Origin: Candidatus Poseidoniaceae archaeon
Lineage (GTDB): Archaea > Thermoplasmatota > Poseidoniia > Poseidoniales > Poseidoniaceae
Assembly: GCA_029250305.1 (NCBI GenBank)
Contig: JAQXFM010000217.1
Location: 1-14,462, forward strand
Length of the DNA: 14,462 nt
Reading direction: 5' to 3'
In this document: in pieces, positions 13,511-14,462 of the stretch
Layout of the letters: the number at the start of each line of letters is the position of its first letter
Numbering within the stretch: the first letter of the stretch is position 1
Program-made: the position numbers and the translations under genes
Notes under the pieces: model-generated
Databases searched by the model: none
What the model was told of the DNA's origin: nothing
The model's input: only the letters and a program-made list of their open reading frames with translations

Positions 13511-14446
13511 ATGTCAGTGCAGCACGCTTGGGTCCTTCGCTTCGGTGAATTGGGTCTAAAGTCAAAGGCTGTTCGCCGGGGCTTCCAAAAAACACTGCGC
13601 AAAAATCTCATGCAATTAGCGGTGGACCACGAAGTTCCACTTGTCCGAGGCCGAGAACGCCATCAAGACATGGTCTATTCAACGGCGCCAGTTGAGGATG
13701 TGGAATCCCTTCTTTCCCACACGCTCGGTCTTGCTGCCTTTGAGCGGGTGACAACCTTGGGAGCCGATACAAACCCTCGTCATGTAGCTGAGCAATTGCT
13801 TGAAAACGATCCAAACAGAGGCCTGGCCAGAACATTTGGTGTTCGGGTCAAAAGGTTGGGTGAACGGGGTGAGTGGAACACACAGACCTATTCAGCAGCA
13901 CTTGGAACTGCGTTATGTGACGCTGATGGTAGCCTTCGTGTGAACTTGAGGGCACCAGATCGCTGGTATCGGATGATTCTGGAGCCACACCAAATTGCAC
14001 ACCTCGAAACCCGAACCGATGGGCCAGGGGGCTTACCAGCCGGTGTTCAGGGAGACGTGCTTGCTCAAATCCAGTCCGAAGACGACTTCCTCGCAGCATT
14101 TTTGATTTTACGCAGAGGCACTCGCTTGATTCCTGTGCTTGACACAAAGGAGGCTTACCTCAACCTCTTGCGGCGTTGGGATCCATATCTCGGCCGGCGT
14201 TCTCGGATGCGAGATGAATCTGGAACCAGTCACCATCGCCCTGCATGGGGTGTAGTGGGCATGTCCTTACATGAGGCGGAGCCGTTTGTTATGCACCGTG
14301 AGGATTCAGTCAAAACAACACCTCTGTGCACCCTTCAACCCTTGATGGGCTGGACGGTTGGAGAAAAAGAAGCCCTCCATCGGCACATCCTCGATCCGCT
14401 GCATCATCCATTGCACGCAGATGCTGAATCTTGGATTGATGGCTGA
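13511..14446 (+). CDS. ThiI-like THUMP protein with degenerate PP-loop
   Basis: ThiI normally binds tRNA through NFLD-THUMP domains and uses an SGGxDS PP-loop to adenylate U8 for 4-thiouridine synthesis. This 311-residue protein keeps the N-terminal signature 'VLRFGELGLKSKAVRRGF' and the THUMP end 'SLRVNLRAPDRWYRMILEP'. It also keeps the linker 'GPGGLPAGVQGDVL' and the late 'PLCTLQPLMGWTVGEKEAL', which corresponds to ThiI's 'PLIGMDKEEI' region. Where SGGIDS should stand (about residues 188-193) it reads IQSEDD-like residues, although the flanking 'LAAFLILRRG' still aligns. There is no rhodanese domain, and the protein is about 90 residues shorter than Bacillus ThiI. The frame is clean, so it looks like an expressed pseudoenzyme rather than a decaying gene. 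The ATG is ten bases after purF; a GTG just before it is also possible. Confidence 0.8.
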   Translation: MSVQHAWVLRFGELGLKSKAVRRGFQKTLRKNLMQLAVDHEVPLVRGRERHQDMVYSTAPVEDVESLLSHTLGLAAFERVTTLGADTNPRHVAEQLLENDPNRGLARTFGVRVKRLGERGEWNTQTYSAALGTALCDADGSLRVNLRAPDRWYRMILEPHQIAHLETRTDGPGGLPAGVQGDVLAQIQSEDDFLAAFLILRRGTRLIPVLDTKEAYLNLLRRWDPYLGRRSRMRDESGTSHHRPAWGVVGMSLHEAEPFVMHREDSVKTTPLCTLQPLMGWTVGEKEALHRHILDPLHHPLHADAESWIDG

Positions 14447-14462
14447 TGCCTCATCAGGAAGG
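14446..14462 (+). CDS. Possible start of a further gene, cut by the window end
   Basis: The ThiI-like stop overlaps an ATG (TGATG) that opens a frame reading MPHQE up to the window edge. Such overlaps are common between co-transcribed genes. Only five codons are visible and no SD is obvious, so this is no more than a possibility. Confidence 0.25.

Overview
The window looks like chromosomal DNA of a mesophilic marine euryarchaeon, most likely Poseidoniia / Marine Group II or a close Thermoplasmatota relative. It carries archaeal information-processing genes: ribosomal proteins eL10e/uL16, eL37, eL42 and eS27, aIF2-alpha, Nop10, ABCE1, a PAC2-family protein and a SAMP-like modifier. It also has a proteobacterial-type PurF, which fits a lineage known to have taken up many bacterial metabolic genes. 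By eye the base composition is near-balanced. No integrase, transposase, CRISPR array or rRNA is visible, so the placement rests on protein recognition alone.

Layout. (i) 1-1244, minus: 3'-truncated gene for a membrane-anchored, possibly beta-propeller-like protein of unknown function. (ii) 1395-7495, plus: L10e with its own promoter; then ABCE1 followed closely by two paralogous proteins, each a RecB/Cas4-like PD-(D/E)XK nuclease with a Cys cluster and OB-fold-like C-terminal domains. (iii) 7492-7692, minus: a 66-residue ubiquitin-like protein ending in GG, whose stop overlaps that of the second nuclease. (iv) 7747-7832, plus: tRNA-Ser(CGA) with encoded CCA. (v) 7859-10245, minus: eL42, eS27, aIF2-alpha and Nop10, then PAC2 behind its own promoter; this gene order is conserved in archaea. 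(vi) 10378-11632, plus: two overlapping genes for multi-pass membrane proteins of unknown function. (vii) 11712-14446, plus: eL37 (59 residues), purF, and a ThiI-like protein that has lost its PP-loop.

How the genes fit together. Most of the window serves ribosome construction, translation initiation (aIF2-alpha), ribosome recycling (ABCE1) and rRNA/tRNA maturation (Nop10, tRNA-Ser, ThiI-like). The tandem nuclease/OB pair downstream of ABCE1 is the least explained element and the best candidate for an undescribed system. It looks like a two-subunit DNA or RNA processing complex with one normal and one altered Fe-S ligand set. Other unusual points are the eroded ThiI, an eL42 lacking three of four zinc cysteines, a Shine-Dalgarno (SD) hairpin filling the eS27-aIF2-alpha gap, and a recurrent (G/C)ATAAG promoter box at two distances from start codons, apparently separating leaderless genes from genes with SD leaders.
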